A stretch of DNA of 64,000 bases from positions 978,092-1,042,091 of the forward strand of contig NZ_AHMM02000025.1 of NCBI RefSeq assembly GCF_000243675.2. The letters run 5' to 3'. Positions 29,274 through 40,810 of the stretch are shown here, in pieces. The notes beneath the pieces were generated by a model that was not told the origin of the DNA, searched no databases, and saw only the letters and a program-made list of their open reading frames with translations. Position numbers and translations under genes: made by a program. How positions within the stretch are numbered: the first letter of the stretch is position 1; the number at the start of each line of letters is the position of its first letter. The DNA is from Leptospira inadai serovar Lyme str. 10. GTDB taxonomy: Bacteria; Spirochaetota; Leptospiria; Leptospirales; Leptospiraceae.

Positions 29274-30137
29274 TTATTTCGTTAAGCGAAGGAATCTATT
29301 TTTATAAGATAGATCTTTCCGAATCAATACCTCCGAATACCCGATGGAAAGGGCTTCTTCGGATAGCCATTGCGAGTATTCCGGATGAGTCTCTAGGAAA
29401 AGTTTTCCGCCCTTAAATAGGTAAGCTAACGCTTCCTTTAGAAGTTTCGCATGGAATTCCTTGAAATTCGATACGAAGAGAGCGATATGCGGTTCGTAAC
29501 CGATCACGTCCTGCATGATTTCCGTCTTTTCGGATTCGGGAATATAAGGGGGATTTGCGACGATAAAATCGAACGATAAAATCGTAGGTATGGGAGCGAG
29601 TAAATCTCCGATGAAGAAGTCCATCGCGCGCTCACTTCCCAGAATTTCCAACCCGTTCCGCTCGGAGATTTTCAAAGCTTCTTGAGAAATATCGGAGAAA
29701 CTTGGAGACCAATCGGCTCTGGCTTTTGCGAGGCTAATTCCTATGCATCCGCTTCCGGAACAAAGATCTAAAAATTTCAGCCGACCGTTCTTGTCCGGGA
29801 ATTCTTCCAGTATCCAGGCCACCAATTCTTCCGTTTCCGGCCTTGGAATCAGCACGGTATTATCTATAAAGAAATCCGAATCGAAGAATGCCTTTCGTCC
29901 AATGATGTAAGCCGTAGGGCGGAATCTAGAGCGTTCCACTATTCTTTCCCGATATGCGTCTTTTTCCTCGTTCGAAAGCGGACGTTCAAAATCCACATAT
30001 AACTTTACGCGAGGAATCTTGAGAAGGTCGGCTAATAATAATTCCGCGTCGAGCCGAGCTGAGGGAATATTCTTTTTCTTCAGAAATTCTTCCGACTTCT
30101 TTAGTAAATTAAGGACGCTATCCTGAGAATCCGGCAT
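29274..30137 (-). CDS. prmC: Peptide chain release factor N5-glutamine methyltransferase
   Basis: 287 residues from ATG 30137 ([14 protein letters not shown]). AdoMet motif [16 protein letters not shown] and the NPPY catalytic motif ([11 protein letters not shown]) with N-terminal helical substrate-recognition domain ([14 protein letters not shown] ... [13 protein letters not shown]). Methylates the GGQ glutamine of RF1/RF2. The frame is open to 30182, but that extension reads through the tRNA-Arg gene and is rejected. Confidence 0.95.
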   Translation of the reverse strand: MPDSQDSVLNLLKKSEEFLKKKNIPSARLDAELLLADLLKIPRVKLYVDFERPLSNEEKDAYRERIVERSRFRPTAYIIGRKAFFDSDFFIDNTVLIPRPETEELVAWILEEFPDKNGRLKFLDLCSGSGCIGISLAKARADWSPSFSDISQEALKISERNGLEILGSERAMDFFIGDLLAPIPTILSFDFIVANPPYIPESEKTEIMQDVIGYEPHIALFVSNFKEFHAKLLKEALAYLFKGGKLFLETHPEYSQWLSEEALSIGYSEVLIRKDLSYKNRFLRLTK

Positions 30138-30151
30138 GATAAAATGAATGG

Positions 30152-30225
<74 letters not shown>

Positions 30226-30278
30226 GAATTTAAAGCGGTGTAAATCCCGGGTATCGGACTGGGATTGCTCAGCCATCT

Positions 30279-30920
30279 TTACGACGGTTTGCGCTTCTGG
30301 GAGACTATTCTTTGAAAGTCGTTAATATTGTGAATAACGATTTTATCGGAATAGATCTCGATTTTACCGCTTTTTGCGAATTGATTCACGACTTTTTGGA
30401 CTTCGCCCACCGGTTGCGCGCACCAATCGGCAACATCCTCCACGGTAATGTTCAACACGACTTCCTTAAAGTCCGTATGAGTGTGCATTTTTTCGTAAAG
30501 CATCAGGAATACGTCGGCGACCTTGCCCGTAATATCATCTAATAATAATATAAGAAGGCGTCGTTTTGCATCGTAAATACGGACCGAAAAAATCGTGAGA
30601 ATCTTGAGCGCCAGAGTCGGGTTTTTGGTTAAAAGCAATTCGAAGTTAGCTCTGTTAAAGTTCAAAACCTTCACGTCGGAAATGGCGATCGCCGTCGCGC
30701 TACGAGGCTGTTCTTCCAATATTGCCATTTCGCCGAAGATATCTCCCTGTTCGAGTATATCCAAGGTTTTGATGGAAGTCCCGACGGTTTTAGTGATTTT
30801 CACTTTCCCTGTTTGAATCAGGTAGAAATCGTTTCCGGGTTCGTTTTCGCAAAAAATAATTTGGTTCGGATCGTACGTCTTTCCGAACTTGGAAAACATG
30901 GATTCAAGCATCAGATCCAT
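30279..30920 (-). CDS. Crp/Fnr-family regulator with cyclic-nucleotide-binding domain
   Basis: 213 residues. The cNMP domain (residues about 18-125) has [22 protein letters not shown] and the phosphate-binding cassette [17 protein letters not shown], with the Glu-Arg arrangement typical of cAMP binders. The C-terminal Crp-type winged helix ([33 protein letters not shown], about 160-192) suggests DNA binding. It overlaps the upstream gene by 1 nt (TAATG), so the two are a coupled pair. Confidence 0.88.
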   Translation of the reverse strand: MDLMLESMFSKFGKTYDPNQIIFCENEPGNDFYLIQTGKVKITKTVGTSIKTLDILEQGDIFGEMAILEEQPRSATAIAISDVKVLNFNRANFELLLTKNPTLALKILTIFSVRIYDAKRRLLILLLDDITGKVADVFLMLYEKMHTHTDFKEVVLNITVEDVADWCAQPVGEVQKVVNQFAKSGKIEIYSDKIVIHNINDFQRIVSQKRKPS

Positions 30921-31978
30921 TAAGCGCTAAGCTCCTTGGCCTTTTGCCGGGCTTTTTGTGAGAGACTGTCCCTCTCGGGAGGGAGTAGAGCGACTTTGCC
31001 GAAGAGCATACCGGCTCTCTGGCGATCGCCTTGTAGTTCCGCTATTTCCGCCAAATGAAACAAGGATTCTTTGACGGATTCGCCGGAGGGATGTTTTTTA
31101 ATGTACGTAGAAAACGTGTTACTTGCGGTTTCCAAGTTACTCAGCTTGAGAAAGCAAACTCCCATTTGGAAAAGAGCGTTATCCACGAGTTTTTTCTCGC
31201 TATCATATTTAAAATCGTTTCGACCGGTCAAATCTTTGAAAATTCCGACCGCTTCTTCGAATTTGCCGACGTTCAAGAAAGTATGAGCCCTATTATAAAG
31301 CGAAGTGATCGAATTATCCACTCCCGATCCCACGCTGGATTTCTCGGTAGCCGGTTTCATAATATTCTGCAAGTTTTCCTGAGTCATTCGGGGCGAGGCT
31401 CCGGCGTCATATACGAGCGGCGGCATGTTGATCGGGTAGGGGTTTCCTTTCCTTGCCAAATCCAGGAGTTCGGTCGCCCTGCCTGCGTAAGCTCCGTTCG
31501 AGTAATGCTCCAAATATTTTGAAAATGCATAGGCGGCGTGTTCGTAATTCGTATTTTTATAAAATACTTCCCCGACGTTCATTAGCTCGAAGGCGGGATT
31601 CCGCGTTTCGGCCTGACCTAGAATTTCTCTCAATTTCTTATGAACCAGGCGTAATTGGCTGGAGAACACCTTCATCATTTTTAGAATGAGGTGAGTTTTT
31701 TCCGAAACAAAGATTTCGAACTCGTGGAGCTTGAATACCAATACGGTCGCTCCGCCCACGACCTGCGCCGTCTCTTCCCTCGGGTATTTTCCCAAGGCCG
31801 ATTTGACTCCGAAGAATTCGCCGAGTCTTACGTCTTCTTTCACTTCATAACCGGTATCGATTGCAGTGTACGTAAGTACGACTCGACCGTTCCTCAGGAC
31901 GTAGATATCCTCAGACCGATCTTTCTCGAAATAAATTATGGAGCCGCCTTTATAATTCCGGATTATGGGCCCAGCCAA
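30920..31978 (-). CDS. Cyclic-nucleotide-binding protein with TPR repeats
   Basis: 352 residues: N-terminal cNMP-binding domain ([44 protein letters not shown]) followed by tetratricopeptide-like helices ([78 protein letters not shown]). No HTH, so a signalling/scaffold protein rather than a transcription factor. The pair with the Crp-like gene suggests a common cAMP-linked pathway. Ends are well defined; start MAGPIIRNY at 31978. Confidence 0.85.
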   Translation of the reverse strand: MAGPIIRNYKGGSIIYFEKDRSEDIYVLRNGRVVLTYTAIDTGYEVKEDVRLGEFFGVKSALGKYPREETAQVVGGATVLVFKLHEFEIFVSEKTHLILKMMKVFSSQLRLVHKKLREILGQAETRNPAFELMNVGEVFYKNTNYEHAAYAFSKYLEHYSNGAYAGRATELLDLARKGNPYPINMPPLVYDAGASPRMTQENLQNIMKPATEKSSVGSGVDNSITSLYNRAHTFLNVGKFEEAVGIFKDLTGRNDFKYDSEKKLVDNALFQMGVCFLKLSNLETASNTFSTYIKKHPSGESVKESLFHLAEIAELQGDRQRAGMLFGKVALLPPERDSLSQKARQKAKELSA

Positions 31979-32002
31979 AACCGTTACCTTCCACTCTAAA
32001 TC

Positions 32003-33232
32003 TCACCCGATGGGAAAAAATGCCAAATCCTTTTTGTAACCAAGGGCGCGAGTGACCGATTCTACCAACCCTAGGGGATCTCCTGCAAGGTATTTATCGG
32101 TTCCCGCGATCCTTATTTCGCGTCCAAGAATTCCAGTTTCGTCGAAAAATTCTTTCAAAGTTAGATCACCATATGCCGGTTTTCCATCATTGATAACTAA
32201 TCGTATCGAGTCCAAGTCAGCAGAGCAGAGCGCTTCGTAGGCGTCTTCCTTTTCTGAAGAAAGCACCAGGATATCCGCAATTTTTCCTTCTTCTAAACTT
32301 CCCAAATCCTTAGAGATTCGGAATGCTTTTGCCGGATTGGACGTAACCATCTGGAAAATCATCTTTGCATCCAGATCTTCTCCGTATTCTTTCCTAAAAA
32401 ATGATCTCGCATTTTTAATTTCATCTAGGATGTTCAAGGAGCCGGATAAGGGGGAATCCGTACCGAGGCTGACATTGATCCCGGCCTCTAAAATAGCGCG
32501 AATTGCGGTCGTTTTTCCGAATATATACAGGTTCGATTCGGGGCACCAGACGAAATGCGCTTTCGCTTTTGCTATGGATCGTATGTCCGCTTCGTCGAAG
32601 GCGATTCCATGCACTAATACGCTGTGCTCTCCCAAACCGCCGAGAGACTCCAGGATTTGGACCGAATTTTCGGATTCTTCGTCGAATCCTTCGGCTATAT
32701 GGGTTATGAACGGCAAATCCGCTTTTTTGGCTCTTTCGTATTCGATTGCGGGACCGTCACCCCATCCTAGAGAATAGGAACAAATACTGTGAGCAAGAGT
32801 ATATCGATTCAGGATGCGAAGCGGGACTCGATCGACAAAAGGTTCCTGGACGAAATGCGGAATATGATCTTGGACAGAGGTAACTCCGCTAATTAAATTT
32901 TTATAAGATCCTAAAAAGTATAATTGCTCGGGCTCTAATTGTTGGCGTTCGGCAAAGACGACGGAGGACTTGAGATCGTTGTCCCAAGGAAGCCAGTTCG
33001 GATAAGGACGATTGGTTCCTACCTTCGGAAGATAGGAACCGAGTAGGTGGTCGTGAGCGTTGATTAATCCAGGATATACGAACATCCCTCCGAGATTCAG
33101 GCGAATCGGAAGATTATCGGAAGGTCTTCCTTTACGGATGGACGCAATTCTCCCGTCCTTTACGCGGATCGTCGCGTTTTCCAGGATTCCTGCGGGAGTC
33201 ACGGCTCTTGCATTAATAATTTCCCATTCCAT
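32003..33232 (-). CDS. Amidohydrolase-family protein
   Basis: 409 residues of the metallo-dependent hydrolase superfamily (SAH/chlorohydrolase-type deaminases): N-terminal beta-sandwich ([24 protein letters not shown]), metal motif [13 protein letters not shown] (HxH), THIAEGF, LVHGIAF, and GTDSPLSGS with the metal aspartate. Substrate unknown; deamination of a purine or aromatic amine is the family's usual chemistry. 43 bp downstream of the LysM/LytM gene on the same strand. Confidence 0.82.
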   Translation of the reverse strand: MEWEIINARAVTPAGILENATIRVKDGRIASIRKGRPSDNLPIRLNLGGMFVYPGLINAHDHLLGSYLPKVGTNRPYPNWLPWDNDLKSSVVFAERQQLEPEQLYFLGSYKNLISGVTSVQDHIPHFVQEPFVDRVPLRILNRYTLAHSICSYSLGWGDGPAIEYERAKKADLPFITHIAEGFDEESENSVQILESLGGLGEHSVLVHGIAFDEADIRSIAKAKAHFVWCPESNLYIFGKTTAIRAILEAGINVSLGTDSPLSGSLNILDEIKNARSFFRKEYGEDLDAKMIFQMVTSNPAKAFRISKDLGSLEEGKIADILVLSSEKEDAYEALCSADLDSIRLVINDGKPAYGDLTLKEFFDETGILGREIRIAGTDKYLAGDPLGLVESVTRALGYKKDLAFFPIG

Positions 33233-33275
33233 CAGGTTCTATTTATTTCCCGTCGTAAGACTCGTTTTTAGTTCT

Positions 33276-33941
33276 TTACCGGCTGACGAAAGGGATCGGG
33301 TCGAGAGCTTTCGCTCCTTGATTGATCTGAAAATACAGTCCCCTCCCTTCTTCCAATTCGCCGACGGTTGCGCCTTTTTTTACGCTTTCTCCTTCCTTAA
33401 CGCCGACAGAACGCAAATTCGCATAGATCGTGGAATACCCGCCGCTATGCTCTAAAATAATATATTTCCTATAGCCGTCCATTTGGTCCACCACAACAAC
33501 CTTTCCCTCGGAGACTGTCCGTACTTCCTTATGTCTTCCTGCTTTGAATAGAACTCCCTTATTCGGATAATAACTTACTTTTGAAAAAGGAAGCGCTACC
33601 GGCGGAAGCCTTTCCAACGGCTTTCGGAATTTCGGTCGAGTCGATGCCGTTCCGAGCCCTATCGGTTCTCCTTTTGGAGCTGAATTCTTTGACGGATTCG
33701 GAGGCAATCTTAAGACTTCTCCTTTTCGTAATCCGTCGGATTCTTTCTTGCCATTCCATTCTAGGAGAAGGCGCCAATCGATTCCGTGCTTTTTGGCGAT
33801 GGAAAATGCCGTTTCCTTGAATTGGACGGTGTGGGATCCCGAGGGTGAGCGGGTACCGCCTTCGGAAGCTTGCGAGAGTAAAAATAGAATTCCGGCCGTC
33901 AATGAAAACAGAATCGGACGGATTCGGAAACATTCCCGCAT
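33276..33941 (-). CDS. LysM plus degenerate LytM (M23-like) protein
   Basis: 221 residues with a signal peptide (LFSLTAGILFLLSQA), a LysM domain (HTVQFKETAFSIAKKHGIDWRLLLEWN, residues about 37-80) and an M23/LytM fold at the C-terminus. The zinc ligands are gone: the first-motif His position reads NKGVLFKAG, YANLRS replaces YAHLS, and YFQIN replaces HxE/HFEI. This is the pattern of EnvC/NlpD-type amidase activators, not an active endopeptidase. Periplasmic, probably in daughter-cell separation (inference). Confidence 0.82.
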   Translation of the reverse strand: MRECFRIRPILFSLTAGILFLLSQASEGGTRSPSGSHTVQFKETAFSIAKKHGIDWRLLLEWNGKKESDGLRKGEVLRLPPNPSKNSAPKGEPIGLGTASTRPKFRKPLERLPPVALPFSKVSYYPNKGVLFKAGRHKEVRTVSEGKVVVVDQMDGYRKYIILEHSGGYSTIYANLRSVGVKEGESVKKGATVGELEEGRGLYFQINQGAKALDPIPFVSR

Positions 33942-33977
33942 ACTTTTGGTATCGGCAAATCCGCGGCATAGAAAAAG

Positions 33978-34005
33978 AAAAGGGAGCCTCAGACGGCTCC
34001 CTTTT
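33978..34005. terminator. Bidirectional terminator after fusA
   Basis: Perfect 11-bp stem AAAAGGGAGCC/GGCTCCCTTTT with 6-nt loop TCAGAC, 27 bp beyond the fusA stop on the minus strand, before the LysM/LytM gene. Confidence 0.92.
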
Positions 34006-34031
34006 CGAGGAAAAATCCCGAAAGATCCGGA

Positions 34032-36152
34032 TTAATCTTCGTCTTTCGAGTGCGGCTTGTATTTCTTCATCAGCTCTTCCGCAACGTTCCGTGGCACCGG
34101 TGCATAGCGGGAGAATTCCATCGAGAATTCCGCCTTACCCTGGGTGGAGGAACGGATGACGGTCGAGTATCCGAACATATCCGCTAAGGGAACTTCGGCT
34201 TCCACTTTGCAGTAGCTGTCTTGTTCCGTAGTGTTTAGGATCATCCCTCTTCTTTGGTTCAAAGAAGCAAGGATGGCTCCTTGGAATTCCGCCGGTCCAT
34301 CCACTTCCACTCTCATAATCGGTTCGAGGATTTGAGGGCTTGCTTTTGAGAAACCTTGGCGGAAAGCGTAACGGCCTGCGATTTGGAAGGCCATATCCGA
34401 AGAGTCCACATCGTGATACGACCCGTCATTGATGGTCAACTTCACACCGATAATCGGGAAGCCGATCAGGCTTCCGCGATCCAAGCAACTCTTGAATCCT
34501 TTATCCACCGAGGAGATGTATTCGCGGGGAATCGATCCGCCCACGATAGCGTTTACGAATTCGTAATCTTTTCCCTCTTCCTGAGGAATCGGCTCGATAA
34601 AGCCGGCTACGCGACCGAACTGACCCTGGCCACCGGTTTGCTTTTTGTGGGTATAGTCGAAGTCCGCGCGTTGAGTAATCGTTTCTCGGTATGCGACCTG
34701 AGGAGCTCCCGTGACCAATTCCACACCGTATTCGCGCTTCATCCGCTCGATATAGACTTCGAGGTGCAGCTCTCCCATTCCTTTAATAATAGTTTGGCCG
34801 GATTCCTGATCGACGTGGGTTTGGAAAGTCGGATCTTCTTTGGTAAAGCGGTTGAGGGCTTTTGCCAAATTGTTTAGGTGTTTGGATTCCTTGGCTTCGA
34901 TGGTAAGAGAAATCACCGGAGCCGGAACGAACATGGACTCCATGGAAACTTTCATTTTACCGTCGGTAAACGTATCTCCGGACGCGCAATCGATTCCGAA
35001 AAGAGCGATGATATCTCCTGCTTCCGCAGAATCGATGTCTTCCATTTCATCCGAGTGCATCCGACAGAGGCGCCCTACGTTATGTTTCTTGTTATTGGAC
35101 ATATTGTAGATCGTCATACCTTTCTGGATTTTACCCTGGTAGACCCTTACATATGTGAGCTGGCCGTAACGTCCGTCTTCCAACTTGAAGGCGAGGCAAA
35201 CGAGGGGTTTTTCCGGATCGGAAGGAAGTACGATTTGGTCTTCGTTATTATTAACGTCAAGAGCCTTGTTGGTGACATCTACCGGAGACGCAAGATAATC
35301 TAAAACTCCGTCAAGGAGTTTCTGAACGCCTTTATTCTTGAACGCAGAACCCATAAAAACCGGGGTTAATTTTAACGCGATCGTACCGTTCCGAATCGCA
35401 GTCTTGATCTGTTCCACCGTAGGTTCGCCTTCGAGCATAGCTTCCGTGAGTTCGTCCGAGAACATCGAAGCAGCATCCAAGAGTTCTTCGCGTTTTTTCT
35501 GAGCGAGCTCTAAATGTTCCGCCGGAATTTCTTTCTCGACGATCTGCATTCCTCCGTTTCCTTCGAAGTAAACGGCCTTCATCGTTACTAAATCGATGAT
35601 TCCTTGAAGGTCGTTTTCCAAGCCGATCGGAATTTGGACGGCCACAGCATTATGCTTGAGCTTCTCGCGAAGTTGATCGATCACTCGGAACGGGTTGGCT
35701 CCGGTTCGGTCCAGTTTGTTAATGAACGCGACTCTAGGTACGTTGTAACGACGCATCTGTCGGTCGACGGTAATGGACTGAGACTGAACTCCGGAAACGC
35801 CGCAAAGAACTAGGATAGCGGAATCGAGCACGCGAAGAGAGCGTTCCACTTCGACCGTAAAGTCCACGTGGCCCGGAGTGTCGATGATATTGATGGTATA
35901 ATCTTTCCACTTGCAGTAGGTGGCTGCGGATTGGATCGTAATCCCTCTCTCTCTTTCCAGCTCCATGCTATCCATTTTCGCGCCGACTCCGTCTTTTCCA
36001 CGAACTTCGTGAATAGCGTGGATACGGTTCGTATAGAATAGAATCCTCTCTGTCAGGGTGGTCTTTCCGGAGTCGATATGGGCGGAAATTCCGATATTCC
36101 TGGTTTTGAGGAGTTTTTCACTGGCTTTAAAATCCGCGACGGCAGTACTCAT
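34032..36152 (-). CDS. fusA: Translation elongation factor G
   Basis: 706 residues, full length. GTPase motifs [18 protein letters not shown] (P loop), switch [32 protein letters not shown]; domains II-V follow with GGQGQFGRV in domain IV and the PxxF-type C-terminus. Drives ribosomal translocation. Monocistronic with its own terminator; the 209-bp upstream gap should hold the promoter. Alternative identity as a second spirochaete EF-G paralogue cannot be excluded without the rest of the genome. Confidence 0.96.
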   Translation of the reverse strand: MSTAVADFKASEKLLKTRNIGISAHIDSGKTTLTERILFYTNRIHAIHEVRGKDGVGAKMDSMELERERGITIQSAATYCKWKDYTINIIDTPGHVDFTVEVERSLRVLDSAILVLCGVSGVQSQSITVDRQMRRYNVPRVAFINKLDRTGANPFRVIDQLREKLKHNAVAVQIPIGLENDLQGIIDLVTMKAVYFEGNGGMQIVEKEIPAEHLELAQKKREELLDAASMFSDELTEAMLEGEPTVEQIKTAIRNGTIALKLTPVFMGSAFKNKGVQKLLDGVLDYLASPVDVTNKALDVNNNEDQIVLPSDPEKPLVCLAFKLEDGRYGQLTYVRVYQGKIQKGMTIYNMSNNKKHNVGRLCRMHSDEMEDIDSAEAGDIIALFGIDCASGDTFTDGKMKVSMESMFVPAPVISLTIEAKESKHLNNLAKALNRFTKEDPTFQTHVDQESGQTIIKGMGELHLEVYIERMKREYGVELVTGAPQVAYRETITQRADFDYTHKKQTGGQGQFGRVAGFIEPIPQEEGKDYEFVNAIVGGSIPREYISSVDKGFKSCLDRGSLIGFPIIGVKLTINDGSYHDVDSSDMAFQIAGRYAFRQGFSKASPQILEPIMRVEVDGPAEFQGAILASLNQRRGMILNTTEQDSYCKVEAEVPLADMFGYSTVIRSSTQGKAEFSMEFSRYAPVPRNVAEELMKKYKPHSKDED

Positions 36153-36361
36153 AGGGTCCTCGTAATAAAGATTGGGTTATAAAAACGTCAAAGGCTCCCA
36201 GGGTAAAGGAGCCCTAATTCTTACCAGATTTCTAGAAGCGCCTCATTTGTAAAGATATTCTTAATCGAATTCCTACCTGGAACTCCGAGTGCCAGGTTTT
36301 TCATTGCCTGGCTTACTTACCTGAAAAAAATATCCCTTCGGAAGAGGGTTCCCCTCACCCC

Positions 36362-37939
36362 ATGCAGTCGATTAAATTTTTTAAGAGAAACATCAATCGG
36401 ATCGCCCGGGCATTTTTACTGCTTTCGGTCGCTAGAATCCTGTGTTTAGGCTTTGCCGGGGCGATCCTGCTCGGCTCGTTTATGATCTATGCTTCCGAAT
36501 CGGGCAGACTCGGTTATCCCGACTCGTTTTACATCGCGGCCTCCGCCATTTGCGTCACCGGATTGACGACCGTTTCCGTCAGCGAGCTGGCATTTTCCAC
36601 TCAGGTGATCATGATGTTTTTGATCCAGGTCGGCGGGCTAGGGATTATTACTTTTACGGTACTGGTCGGAATACTAGTCGTTAGAGGGTTGTCTCGGAGC
36701 ACTCGAATCGCGTCATTCGTTTTTGAAGCGATCGATTCGCATGAATCCGAAGACGGAACGGAGAAATCTTCAAAGAAAGCACATTACGTAAAAAGAATAT
36801 TGTTTTCGATCGTTAATATTTCCGTTTCGTTGGAATTACTGGGTGCTCTCCTACTTTATCTCTTCATGCCGAAAAATTTAAGCGAATTGCCCGGCGACCC
36901 GAATCGGCTTTTCCTGAGTTTATTCACCGCAGTATCCGCGTTTAATAACGCGGGGTTTTCGATCGTGGACGACGTTAGTTTTCTTGCGAGCGAGCCGGTA
37001 TGTCTTGTCATTATACAGGGATTGATCGTGATGGGAGGTATCGGATTTCCCGTCATAATCTTCTTCGAGAAAACGTTGTTGGAAACGTTTCGCAAAATTA
37101 TGAATCGCATCGAAGTCGCGATGGAGACGTATTTGATGTCTCGAGCGTTGGAGGAAGGAAAGGAGCCTTCCTGGATTTACCTGCTTTTGATCCGCCTGTC
37201 CTTCTGGGCCGAGGATCGCCTGAATCTATACCGAGAAGCCCTGCACGGAGAGTCGAATCGCATTCAAATGAAGGTGATTCTTTATGGATCCTTAATATTG
37301 GTGCATGTCGGAGGGTTGGGGATTCTTTTTGCGGAATGGGACAATCCGGATACGATCGGAAAATTCGGTTTCATGGATAAGCTATTCAATTCATTCTTTC
37401 TTTCCGTCTCGTCTCGGACGGCGGGATTCAATACGTTCGATCTTTCGGAAATCAGAAGTCCGACTTATGTTCTCCTTTGCTCCTTAATGTTCGTGGGAGG
37501 CGGTCCTCAGGGTGCGACCGGGGGGATTAAGATTACGACTTTCGTAATTCTCTTAATGTATTTGAGAAACGTAATCAATCCCCAGGCTAGAGTAACCATC
37601 ATGGGCGAAGAAGTATCCAAGAACTCGGTCGCGATTTCCACTCGAATCTACTTTCTGGCGACGATCGCCATCGTATTCTTTATGTTGGTGATCACCATTA
37701 CGAACGAGCATAGGCACGGGATCGAAGATATCTTTTTCGAGGTGATGTCCGCTTTCGGCACTGTCGGCTTGACAAAGGGTTTGACGCCTTATATTACCGG
37801 GTTGGAGAAATTCTTTTACCCTTGCATAATGTATGTCGGGAGAGTCGGGGTATTTACTCTTTTAATCGCTTTTACGGGACATTCCGGTTTGGGCAGTCTC
37901 GGTTCGAAAGATGACGGCGTCAAGATTCAAGTAGGGTAG
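36362..37939 (+). CDS. TrkH/KtrB-family potassium uptake membrane subunit
   Basis: 525 residues, eight or more membrane segments in four pore-loop repeats with selectivity-filter-like glycine motifs: [27 protein letters not shown] and SAFGTVGLT, exactly the TrkH/KtrB fourfold pattern. The gating loop [16 protein letters not shown] is also present. Needs a TrkA/KtrA partner, not found here. A dispersed-repeat cluster begins right after the stop codon. Confidence 0.93.
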   Translation: MQSIKFFKRNINRIARAFLLLSVARILCLGFAGAILLGSFMIYASESGRLGYPDSFYIAASAICVTGLTTVSVSELAFSTQVIMMFLIQVGGLGIITFTVLVGILVVRGLSRSTRIASFVFEAIDSHESEDGTEKSSKKAHYVKRILFSIVNISVSLELLGALLLYLFMPKNLSELPGDPNRLFLSLFTAVSAFNNAGFSIVDDVSFLASEPVCLVIIQGLIVMGGIGFPVIIFFEKTLLETFRKIMNRIEVAMETYLMSRALEEGKEPSWIYLLLIRLSFWAEDRLNLYREALHGESNRIQMKVILYGSLILVHVGGLGILFAEWDNPDTIGKFGFMDKLFNSFFLSVSSRTAGFNTFDLSEIRSPTYVLLCSLMFVGGGPQGATGGIKITTFVILLMYLRNVINPQARVTIMGEEVSKNSVAISTRIYFLATIAIVFFMLVITITNEHRHGIEDIFFEVMSAFGTVGLTKGLTPYITGLEKFFYPCIMYVGRVGVFTLLIAFTGHSGLGSLGSKDDGVKIQVG

Positions 37940-37940
37940 G

Positions 37941-38333
37941 CAGAGGGCAGAGGACAGAACATTGATGAGCGGAGATTCCATGTTCTAAAGAAAGATTCCT
38001 GTGTTACAAGGGGATCTTTCCTATACTTCTGTAACTTTTCCAACGTTTGGCAGTTTCTGTCTAGCGTGAGCGAAGCGAACGCATCTGTCTTTCAGAGGAC
38101 AGAAGACAGAGGACTGAGGACAGAACATTGATGAGCCGGGTTTCCATGCTCTAGGGGAAGATTCTTGTGTTATATTAGATCTTTCCCCTACCTCGGCTGC
38201 CTTTCCAACATCTAGCAGTTTCTGTCTTTCAGAGGACGGAAGACAGAGGACTGAGGACAGAACATTGATGAGCCGGGTTTCCATGCTCTATGGAAAGATT
38301 CCTGTGTTATAGAGGATTTTTCCACGTCCTCTG
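37941..38333. repeat. Dispersed CAGAGGACAG-ended repeat, cluster D (about three copies)
   Basis: Three partly tandem copies, each with ggacagaacattgatgag, TTCCATG(T/C)TCTA, a GGAAAGATTC arm and TGTGTTA; the first two also carry cagtttctgtc. The copies begin near 37955, 38110 and 38245. The second and third are nearly identical over their first 60 bp, indicating recent duplication. Begins 1 bp after the trkH-like stop codon. Confidence 0.85.
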
Positions 38334-38422
38334 TTTCACGATTTCGAATCAGTTTTTAATTGAAACTCTTGCGAAGAACGACATCCTGTCCTTCACGAAC
38401 GACATTTCTCTTTGGAGCCAGA

Positions 38423-39322
38423 ATGCTAGTGTCTTATATCAAGCTACTCCGACCTCATCAATGGGTTAAGAACATTATTCTCTTTGCGGGGATTATTTTT
38501 GGCAAAAAACTCGGAGAACTAGAATCCGTCGAGCGTGCGGTCGCTGCATTCTTCCTATTTTCACTGACTGCGAGTTGTCAATATGTGATTAACGATTTTC
38601 TGGATCGAAAGGAAGACGCGTTGCACCCGGAAAAAAAGCACCGTCCGTTAGCTTCGGGTGCGATTACGCCTACGGTTGCGCTTTTTCTTACGGCGATATT
38701 ACTTTCGGGAACTCTGATCTTATCGTTTCGTTTACAGCCTGAATTCTTTTATCTAGTCACATTCTACCTGGTTTTCAACGTCATATATAGCCGTTTTCTT
38801 AAACACATGGTGATCTTGGATGTCATGAGTATTTCAATCGGCTTTGTCGTTCGAGCGGTAGCCGGCTCCGTCGTAGTGGGAGTAAGCTTTTCATCCTGGC
38901 TTTTACTCTGTACTTTTATGTTGGCCCTTTATTGGGGCTTCGGAAAAAGAAGAGGGGAACTGATCATTCTCGAGGATGGGGCGATCGGGCACAGAAAGAT
39001 TTTAGAAGAGTATTCCGTAAACTTTCTGGATTTGATGATGGCGATCGTCGCAACCATGACCCTAGTCACCTACGTAATGTATGTGACGAGTCCGACTACG
39101 ATCGAAAATTTAGGAACGGATAAGATGGTCTATACGATTCCGATCGTTGTTTACGCCATCTTTCGCTCTTTGTACATCATTTATATAAAGAATATGGGTC
39201 ACAATCCTACGAGAGCCATTTTGACGGATTTAGGGGTGTTGGTTGCCGGGTTTATTTGGCTTCTTTTGGTGGTTTGGATAATGTATTCCGGCCCCGGCCA
39301 AAGCTTACCCATTCACCTGTAA
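38423..39322 (+). CDS. UbiA-family prenyltransferase, decaprenyl-phosphate phosphoribosyltransferase type
   Basis: 299 residues from ATG 38423 (GGAG ribosome site 7 nt upstream); longer frame to 38360 rejected. Integral membrane protein with the first aspartate-rich motif NDFLDRKEDALHPEKKHRPLASG and second-loop motif near DVMSISIGFVVRAVAG. This extended motif with HPxKxxRP matches the DPPR synthase subgroup that transfers phosphoribose to polyprenyl phosphate for cell-envelope glycans. In the same direction as the thioredoxin-like gene 18 bp later. Confidence 0.82.
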   Translation: MLVSYIKLLRPHQWVKNIILFAGIIFGKKLGELESVERAVAAFFLFSLTASCQYVINDFLDRKEDALHPEKKHRPLASGAITPTVALFLTAILLSGTLILSFRLQPEFFYLVTFYLVFNVIYSRFLKHMVILDVMSISIGFVVRAVAGSVVVGVSFSSWLLLCTFMLALYWGFGKRRGELIILEDGAIGHRKILEEYSVNFLDLMMAIVATMTLVTYVMYVTSPTTIENLGTDKMVYTIPIVVYAIFRSLYIIYIKNMGHNPTRAILTDLGVLVAGFIWLLLVVWIMYSGPGQSLPIHL

Positions 39323-39340
39323 GCCGAGTCTAAAGAAAGG

Positions 39341-39856
39341 ATGAACGCCAAGACAAAGAGTGCTTTTCAATACGGTGCAGCGCTCCTGTTGCTCCTTTTC
39401 GCCACGTTTTTTTTAGCTTGGTTTAGGGCTTTAGATACCAAGCCTATATTGAGTTTGGAAGGAATGGAGTTTCGTATTCCGGAAGGGAAGAAAGCGGAAA
39501 TAAAAGGGAAAACGACGGTGGTTTATTTTTGGGCGACTTGGTGCGGTGTATGTACTACGAATCTTCCGCTCGTTAAGTGGTACGCTTCGTTGTTAAAGGA
39601 AAGATCCGGTTTTAGGTTTTTAAGCGTGGAAGAAGGCGAAAATCCGGTCGCTCTAAACGAATATATCCGAAAAAAATCCATCGATTTTCCCGTAATCCCG
39701 GGGAACCCGATTCTTCTCAGAGATTGGAATATCGGCGGATATCCTAGTTTTTATATTTTAGACGGAAACGGAAACGTTCGTTTTGCGGAATCCGGAATCA
39801 TGAGCCCGTTGGGCATTTTTCTCCGCTTGCTCTGGGCGAAAATCTTTTGGCCTTAA
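39341..39856 (+). CDS. Membrane-anchored thioredoxin-like protein (TlpA/ScsD type)
   Basis: 171 residues: one N-terminal membrane anchor (LLLLLFATFFLAWF), then a thioredoxin fold with the redox motif WATWCGVC (about residues 62-69) and a cis-proline in GGYPSFYILDGNG. The periplasmic domain would reduce or exchange disulfides, perhaps in cytochrome c maturation or copper-damaged proteins. 18 bp after the prenyltransferase gene. Confidence 0.85.
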   Translation: MNAKTKSAFQYGAALLLLLFATFFLAWFRALDTKPILSLEGMEFRIPEGKKAEIKGKTTVVYFWATWCGVCTTNLPLVKWYASLLKERSGFRFLSVEEGENPVALNEYIRKKSIDFPVIPGNPILLRDWNIGGYPSFYILDGNGNVRFAESGIMSPLGIFLRLLWAKIFWP

Positions 39857-39927
39857 TCGTCGAATCTACTAGAATATCGTGAGTCGGCTCTGAATTACCG
39901 AGCCTCCGATTCCGATAGGATTCTAAA

Positions 39928-40698
39928 ATGGACTCGTACAAACCGAAACCGTTACTGAATAAAAGCGAGCTCCGTCAAATTAAACGTTCGCGGACCAGAG
40001 TCGGCGGAAAGAAAGTAATCACCGATGACGTAAAAAAACTCAAGTCGTTAAGCGTTACTCCGGACCTTCCCGCCGAAGAACTGATTCAATACTATAAGGA
40101 ACCTATTTGGATAGAATATTACATCCCTCGGGAGTCTCGATTCGCGTATGAAATAAAATATCTATTCGTAAAGCTGATCGACGTGGAACCGAGACCCGCG
40201 CCTCAGGATGCGATATTAAGAGAAGCGAGGGAAAAGGATAGCTTCATCGATTTGATGGAAATTATCCGTTTATATCCCGAAAAAGAAAAATTAATAAATA
40301 CCTCGTACGTAAATACGCTTCAATTTTTCGAATCCGTTTCTTCGGGATACCAGCAGTACATGCAAACGAAGGATCCTTATTATTTACGAATTCCCTTGTA
40401 CCATACCGAAGCATTGATGAAGAGGGAGCCGTCCTTAGCCGCCTTGGAATTTTTAGGAGCGTTCACTTTACATAATTTGAATTGGCTGGTTCGTCGACTC
40501 AATCAAGGAGGGAAAGCCTTCTCTCTCGAGGACGAAACCATTTCGGTATTGATCAAGCGTAGGAACGAGTACTGGGAAAAAAAGAACCTGCCGGAAGACG
40601 AGGATTTCAACTTATTTTCCGCTTTGTTTTACGAACAGGCGTTTCCTCATCGAGGTCTGGAAGCTTTGGAAGGCGAGGAACTTTTGGAAGAAGAATAG
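39928..40698 (+). CDS. Unknown cytoplasmic protein, 256 aa
   Basis: No family recognised. Basic N-terminus ([19 protein letters not shown]), helical middle with [21 protein letters not shown] and [21 protein letters not shown], strongly acidic C-terminus ([13 protein letters not shown]). No signal peptide or membrane segment. Same direction as and 71 bp after the thioredoxin-like gene. Likely a Leptospira-restricted protein. Confidence 0.6.
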   Translation: MDSYKPKPLLNKSELRQIKRSRTRVGGKKVITDDVKKLKSLSVTPDLPAEELIQYYKEPIWIEYYIPRESRFAYEIKYLFVKLIDVEPRPAPQDAILREAREKDSFIDLMEIIRLYPEKEKLINTSYVNTLQFFESVSSGYQQYMQTKDPYYLRIPLYHTEALMKREPSLAALEFLGAFTLHNLNWLVRRLNQGGKAFSLEDETISVLIKRRNEYWEKKNLPEDEDFNLFSALFYEQAFPHRGLEALEGEELLEEE

Positions 40699-40810
40699 AA
40701 TCTAGAATAAGTAAGGATTCTTTTTTTTCCGGACCATTCTATCCTCCCGCAAAAAAAGAATGCAATTCTGAACTGGCTTGTAAGTCTAACGGTTACAGGA
40801 GACATTTTCC

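Noticed and set aside
36278..36305. CCTGG...CCAGGTTTTT hairpin upstream of fusA
   Set aside because: Short 5-bp stem with an 11-nt loop and no plus-strand gene feeding into it; too weak to call a terminator.
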